Positions 57,720 through 64,000 of a stretch of 64,000 nucleotides of DNA are shown one piece after another. The DNA comes from Symsagittifera roscoffensis. Its lineage: Eukaryota > Xenacoelomorpha > Acoela > Convolutidae. A program made the translations under genes and the position numbers. The stretch spans positions 21,953,655-22,017,654 of the forward strand of contig NC_087069.1 of assembly GCF_963678635.1 (NCBI RefSeq), given 5' to 3'. The notes beneath the pieces are model-generated. The model made no database searches, had not been told where the DNA came from, and was given only the letters and a program-made list of their open reading frames with translations. The stretch's first letter is position 1, and the number at the start of each line of letters is the position of its first letter.

Positions 57720-60700
57720 CAAGAAAGGATTCCATCATAGCGCTTCTCTATAAAAAACTAGGTTTTTTCTATAGCGCATTATTAAATTTTTTTGCGCATG
57801 ACTTTTTTCATTTTCATGGATAACTCTAGGCTAACACAGATAATATGATGAGCTGAAAGTTCATCCATCAATCAACCTGATTATGCTAACGGCTGAACTG
57901 TCATCAACTAAACTTTCGTAAAAAATGATTTTAGGGGTTTCACGCATACGCCTTATTTCCAACTAGAAAACCTGAACAAGTTCGAAAAACAAAAGTACCA
58001 GAGTTGACATGACAAGTTAGTCTAGAGTAAATAGCCTTTTCCTGGAAACTGATGACAAATCGGTCGAAAACATGACTGGATCGATTGATGAATGACGTTT
58101 GAGCTCATGAAGTTATCTAGGGTAGACTGCAGATATCCGTAAAATTGAAAAAAAAACATACTGTTACAGAGCAACAGAATAACCCCATTTTTTAAACAAA
58201 GCCCTATTTTATCCAAAACGAGAGTACTACAAAACTATCATGAACACAATTTTTAGGGGTTTCAGGCATGTGTCTTTGTTCCAACTTAAAGAAAAACCAA
58301 GATACATTCGAAAAACAAGGGGGGAAAAACATCAGAATTACCAGAGTTGAAATGACAAGTCAGCTAGAGTTAAAAGTCTTTTTCTGGAAACTGATGACAA
58401 ATCGGTCATCAACATGATTGGATTGATTCATGAATGAACTTTGAGCTCATCGAGCTCTCTAGGATAGCCTACAAGTATCCGTGGTAATGAAAAAAATCAT
58501 GGGCAAAAAATTATTACAGAGAGCGACAGAAAATAATTAAATATTTTAGGGGAGGCCCCACTTAGAGCAAAAACGCTTTGAAATGACATGTTAGGTGGAG
58601 TGAAAAGGCTATCCTAGATAATCTGATGAGCTGAAAGTTCATCCATGAATCAACCTAATCATACTATAGACTGAATTGTCATCAACTCTCAGAAAGACGA
58701 TTTTAACCCGACCTAACAAGTCAGGTGAATTCTGGTACTTTTAAGATTCTTCCCTGTTGTTTCTCGAACCTGTCTTGTTTTTTTCTTTAAGTAGGAAACT
58801 AGAATCAAGCCTGAAACCCCAGAAATAAGACTTGTGCTAGTCTGCATTAAACAATAAAACAATTCGTCTCAATACAGCGCTTCCCTATTATTAAGTTTTT
58901 AGTTTTTTTTTCTTTATAGCTGTAACAAATTTTTTGCGCATGACTTTTTTCATTTTCACGGTTACCTGTGTACTACTATAGATAACTTGATGACCTGAAA
59001 GATCATTCATGAATCAATCCGTTCAGATTGACAACCGATATTGCATCAATTTTCAGAAGAAGGCTATTCACCCGACCTAAATGGCCGTGTCAGCTGAGCT
59101 TCGAAAAAACAATGCTATAAAAATGAACTTTCTATAGCGCTGTATGAAAGTTTTTGTGGATGACTTTTTATTTTCACGGATAACTCTAGGCTATCCTAGA
59201 TAATCCGATGAGCTGAAAAATCATCCATGAATCAACCTGACCATGCTAACGACTGAATTGTCATCAAAACCCGATTTTAGCCCGACCTAACAAGTCATGT
59301 GAATTCTGGTACTGTTGATGATTTTCCCCCTTGTTTTTCGAACCTATCTTGTTTTTTTTCTGTTGGCCGGCACAAAGAACAAAACTCAAATCACTCGAAA
59401 AGATATTCACACTAGTCTGGGATACGCGAAAAAGCCTTTGGGCTCGATATTGTGCTTTTGTTTAAAACCAATTGATTTTCTGTCGTAACCTATGACAAAA
59501 TTATTGCGCATGGTTTTTTTTTCAGTTTCACCGATACATGTAGGCTACGCTAGATAATTTGATGAGCTGAAAATTCAGCCAAGATATTTTCTGGCTATAC
59601 TCACGACGGAATCGGAACCAAACCCTAGAAAGAGGGTATTTACCCTAGCTAGCATGTCATGTCAACTCTGGTACTCTTGATGATTCTTTCCCATTGTTTT
59701 TCGAACCTAACTTCTTTCTCATAAGCTGGAAATAGAAACACGACTGAACCCCAAGAAGTCATAGTCACATTAGTCAGCGTTATGCTACGAAGCATTTTGG
59801 CTCAATATAGGACTTCTCTATAAGAAATAGTTAGATTTTTTCTGTGCCGCTCTGTAACAAAGTTTTTGGGCACGATTTTTCCATTTTCACGGATACCTAT
59901 GGGCTACGCTAAATAACTTGATGAGCTGTAAGTTCATTCATGTATCAATCCAGCATTAATGAGGACCAATTTGACATCAAATTTAGGAAAAAAGCTATTT
60001 ACCCTACCTAAATTGTCATGTCAACTCAGGTTCGAAGAACAAGGGGAAAAATCATCAAAAGTATCAGAGTTGACATCACATGTTAGGTTGGGTCAATTGT
60101 TACAGAGAGCGATAGAAAAAACCCACATTTTTTGAAGAGCAGCACTATATTGAGCCCAAACGCATTCTAGCATACTGCAAACTATCGTGAATATGATTTT
60201 TAGGGGTTTCAGGCATGTGCCATTGTTCCAATTTGTAGAAAAAAAAACAAGATACGTTCGAAAAACAAGGGGAAAAATTATCGAAAATAACCACAGTAGA
60301 CATGGCAAGTCAGCTAAAATAAACAGCCTTTTTCTGAAAACTGATGGCACGTTTTGGGCGTCAACATGAATGGATTGACTCATGAATGAACTTTGAGCTC
60401 ATCGAGCTATCTAGGGTAGCCTACAAGTATCCGTGAAAATGAAAAAAATTCATGCGCAAAAGTTTTTTTACAGAGAGCGACACAAAATAGCTAATTACTT
60501 TAAAAAAGAGGCCCTACTTTGAGCAAAAACGCCTTTAAGCAAACTGCAAATTTTCGTCAAAAGGATTTTCAGGCATATGTCTTTGTTCCAACTACAGAAA
60601 AACCGAAAAATAATCGAAAAACAAGGGGGGAAAATCATCAGAAGTACCAGAGTTGAGATGACAAGTCAGCTAAGATAAATAGCGTTTTCTGAAAATTGAT

Positions 60701-61030
60701 GCCACATCGGTCGTCAACAGGACTGGATTGATTCATGACTGAACTTTAGGCTCATCGAGCTATCTAGGGTAGCCTACAAGTATCCGTGAAAATGGAAAAA
60801 AAACTGCGCAAGAAATTTGTAACAGAGAGCGACAGAAAAAACTCCATTTTTTTAAAAAGAGAAGCCCAATATTAGTCGAAACGCTTTCTAGCATACTACA
60901 AACTATCGCGAACATGATTTTAGGAGTTTCAGGAATGTGTCTTTGTTCCAACTTACAGAAACACCAAGATAAGTTCGAAAAACAAGGGGGGAAATCATCA
61001 ATTATACCAGAGTTGACATGACAATTTAGT
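57720..61030. repeat. Dispersed repeat field in both orientations
   Basis: A module of roughly 130-180 bp recurs about ten times. One orientation reads cattttcacgg, ctaggcta, gatgagctgaaagttcat and catgaatcaacc. The opposite orientation reads ggattgattcatgaatg, gagctcatcgagct, agggtagcctac and tatccgtg. Forward copies are near 57800, 58600, 58960, 59170, 59520 and 59880. Reverse copies are near 58090, 58430, 60370 and 60730. Associated words are tttttgcgcatgactttt and caaggggaaaaa. No gene is visible. Confidence 0.7.
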
Positions 61031-62039
61031 TAGGTTGTACAATAAGTTATGGGAAAACGATATCTAACCGATCATTATTATGGTTTAAAGGATTGTATTT
61101 TCAGTTTTATATTACCTAGGATGCCTTATAGACACTTGTTAAAATGGTCCACAAACCAGGCGCGATATTTCAGTCTGATAGCGATAAAAGGAGCAAATCA
61201 AACCATAAGTTCCTTCCTACTTCTCAAGACTTAAGCAGAACATATCAAATATGAGAATGATAGCATTAAAATGTGCTCATAGGAGTACTGTCACGGGGGA
61301 AAAATCAGAAACGAGAAGGCCTATTAAAACAAGGTGTGATCGAAACTCATTATACTTATGTATTCAAATTTAAACAATATATAGAATCCAGTACGTGTTA
61401 GCAGACATTCATTCTTGAGACTTTGCAACTTCGTTCCTTTTTATCAATTGAGATATATGCCGAATGATCCGCGAAAACAATACTGATCGTACAACTCGGA
61501 TAGACAGATACGAATCATCTTGAAGGTTACTGCTCAGCAATTGAATAGATTCATCAAAAATGATTAAATAAAAAAATATTCTTCATTGTACAGATCATCC
61601 GAAGCAGGCTCTTCTAACGTTGTTTTTCGATATTCTTCTTGATGCGTTGTAATGACTTAAGTAATTGTAAAATAAGCTCGACATAATTGCATGGGTAGAG
61701 GTCAGCCATATCCAATTCTAAGCATATAATGCAGTGCTACATTTCGATTGAATCTGAAAAGTACGAACAAATTAGGCCAACGCTAATACAACACAAACAC
61801 TGAAACAACTCTGTAAACATGTCTCCACATTATTGATATTCAAAAAATATTAAATTTCAACAAGAACAGGTTTAACACCCAAACCAAAACATCGGCATAT
61901 TATTGACATAAAATGTAAAATTTTTGAAGTTAAGAGGCAAAAAACATCATCCCAACTGTAGCAAATCAGTTTATGTTATTCGTATAGACATATCAACAAA
62001 CAGGTTGCAAAAAGAAACGGATTTATAAAATTTTAGGCT
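61031..62039. other. No gene seen
   Basis: AT-rich DNA with no repeat family or frame worth noting. The 61-codon plus frame at 61049-61234 has no recognisable motif and is treated as chance. Confidence 0.4.
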
Positions 62040-63290
62040 AGCTGATGGACCCAGGAGCCCCAAAAATGTTTTTTTTTTTTTACTTGTAAAAACATATCGC
62101 GACAACCACATCGAAATATGGGTTGTTTCGTATACCAAAATGAAGCGCTATTACTGTTATGACCATAGCTTTAAACAGATTGCAAAGAAATTTAAGTTGA
62201 ATCAAAAATTTAAGCCATTCTTAGGAGCGAGCCTGAAGCCCGAAAAAAAGGTTTTTTTTTTACTTAAAAAAAATTGTATCGTCACACTCACTTCGAATTA
62301 CGGAACGTTTTATACATCAAAATGAAGCTCTGTTATGGTACTTCCGAAAGCCATAAATATATATCAACAAAAAACATTGTAAGACCAAAATTTTACCCAA
62401 TCTTAGGAGCGAGCCAGAAGCCCGAAAAAAGGTCTTTTTTTAATTAAAAAAATTATATCGTCACACTCACTTCGAATTACGGAACGTTTTATACATCAAA
62501 ATGAAGCTCTGTTATGATACTTCCGAAAGCTATAAATAGATATCAAAAAAAAACATTATAAAACTAAAATTTTAGCCAATCTTAGGAGCGAGCCAAAAGC
62601 CCGAAAAAAGGTGTTTTTTTTACTAAAAAAAAAATTATCGTCACATTCACGTCGAATTTAGAAACTTTTTATATATCAAAATTCAGCTCTGTTATTGATC
62701 TTGCGAGTGCTATAAACAGATAGCAAAAAAAATAATATAAAACAAAATTTTAAGCTAATCTTAGGAGCGAGCCATAAGACCGAAAAAATGGTTTTTTTTT
62801 TACTAAAAAAACATATATCGTCACATTCACTTCGAAGAAAGAAACATTTTATATATCAAAATTGGGCTCTGTTGTTGTTCTTGCGATGGCTATAAACAGA
62901 TTGCAAAAAATATAAAGAAAAAATGAAAATTTAAGCCAATCTTTGGAGCGAGCCCGAAGCCCGAAAAAAAGTAACTTTTATTTAAAAAACCATATCGTTA
63001 CCTTCCCTTGGAATTTAGGAGCGTTTTATATATCAAAATTAAGCTCTGTTATTCCTCTGTTGATGGCAAAAAATTAATAATTGATGAAAACTAATAATTT
63101 TTAACATTTCTATGACACAAAACCTGTGCCAAGCAGGGATTTTGAAAAAATTGTTTTTTTTTTTGAAAAAAAAATATCTTCATAAACACGCTGAGTTTAG
63201 AAACGTATTATACATCAAAAATCAGCCCTGTTGCAGTTCTAACGATTGCAAAAAATTGCAGAAAAAAAATACTGAATACTTTATAACAAA
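62040..63290 (+). repeat. Tandem array, ~180 bp units
   Basis: Six to seven units, marked by ggagcgagcc(a/t)gaagcccgaaaa at about 62225, 62405, 62583, 62763 and 62945, with a partial start at 62053 and a degenerate one near 63130. Spacing is 178-182 bp. Each has a poly-T run, a tcgtcacactcacttcgaa part and a tacatcaaaatgaagctctgtta part. No coding sequence. Confidence 0.85.
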
Positions 63291-64000
63291 AAGTGCAGAA
63301 AATTTTTTGAAGCGATATTTGAGGCCAAATACGGTCCCCCAAACTGACCTTATGATCTTTTTCATCCAGAAATATAGCTGTTAACGCACATCTATAACAA
63401 AACTGAATACGTATCAACCAGTTGAGACATTTTTTTCTGGATATCTCATCCCTGAAAGATTTTTGTAAGAAAAACTGAAATTTTTTTTAGGGTAGGCAAA
63501 CACAAAAAATGCACACCCAAAAAAGCATGTCGAAACGACCGTTTTTAAAAACTTTGACTTTTTTTTTAATTTTGGTAATTTTCATGCATCGAATTAAGTT
63601 CTTTAACTAGAATTACGAGTGAAATAATATAGTTCAGCGACAGAATAGACTATTTCAACCGTAAAATTCTGAAAAAATGATACCTCTTGCAATAAACATT
63701 AAAAAAACCTGAAAAATCGGGTTGTAACTCGCCCAACTAACCATTCTGCAACTTCAATCATTACCCTGCTAACAATCAATGAGTTTAGGAAAAGTTACTG
63801 TCTCAATTGTACCAGAGTTGTATAAAAACAAGAAAGTTATGGCATAATTTAAAGAAATTATCGATGAAAATTATCAACACTAGAAATTTATATCGAAATT
63901 AACACGCCATTTTGAGGATTTTGAACTCTTCAATTTGCAGTTTATAAAAATTAACAGCGCGATACGAGCAGGAAAATTATCTTCGAAATTGAGAACCGGG
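63291..64000. other. No gene seen
   Basis: AT-rich sequence with only short frames and no visible repeat. It may be the start of other intergenic DNA. Confidence 0.4.

Noticed and set aside
53075-63290. CRISPR-like spacing in tandem arrays
   Set aside because: Units are far longer than CRISPR repeats and spacers are not unique; the context is eukaryotic.

Overview
The window is AT-rich eukaryotic DNA with spliceosomal introns, dominated by mobile elements and tandem repeats. An invertebrate metazoan is most likely, because a Polinton/Maverick element, an animal-type CACTA-like transposase and a SAMD3-like gene occur together. The species cannot be named from the sequence, and another intron-rich eukaryote is not excluded. 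Nothing bacterial is seen: no operons, rRNA, tRNA or CRISPR. Region 1 (about 0.5-22.4 kb) is a decayed Polinton/Maverick, an endogenous virus-like transposon. About 210-230 bp terminal inverted repeats starting AGTATAGT or AGTATTGT lie at 2115 and 7259 (direct to each other) and, inverted, end at 22398. Between them, mostly on the minus strand, are the family's hallmark genes: packaging ATPase, integrase, penton-like and hexon-like capsid proteins, a small virion-core-like protein, adenain-like cysteine protease and protein-primed DNA polymerase B. All carry frameshifts, stops or deletions. Two rearrangements scramble it: a tandem duplication that includes flanking DNA, the left terminus and polB (527-5592 versus 5593-8300), and an internal duplication of protease, capsid and integrase sequence (11.2-13.3 kb versus 13.3-17.8 kb). 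A small plus-strand, apparently intron-containing gene lies inside it in two copies. Region 2 (22.4-42 kb) is intronic or intergenic. It holds the last four exons of an ABCG-type ABC transporter on the plus strand (37308-41627) with consistent splice sites and phases. A 2.6 kb inverted-repeat element sits in one of its introns. Upstream are a 1.27 kb tandem duplication, a small inverted-repeat element and one orphan minus-strand exon. Region 3 (42-57.7 kb) holds a roughly 0.65 kb palindrome made of TTAAGGT words and a 320-375 bp tandem repeat. Next come three co-directional minus-strand genes: an SGNH-hydrolase-like ORF, a SET methyltransferase / C2H2 zinc finger / CACTA-like transposase gene (two ORFs split by a one-base deletion inside an internal repeat), and a seven-exon, apparently intact gene with a SAM-like N-terminus. 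A 4.5 kb satellite of 229 bp monomers, each with two hairpins, follows. Region 4 (57.7-64 kb) has no recognisable gene: a field of dispersed repeats in both orientations, then a 180 bp tandem array. The Polinton gene set would package and replicate a virus-like genome if intact, but here it is a fossil. The most unusual part is the 45.5-53 kb block, where a chromatin-type SET domain appears to have been the N-terminus of a transposase, with an esterase-like ORF downstream.
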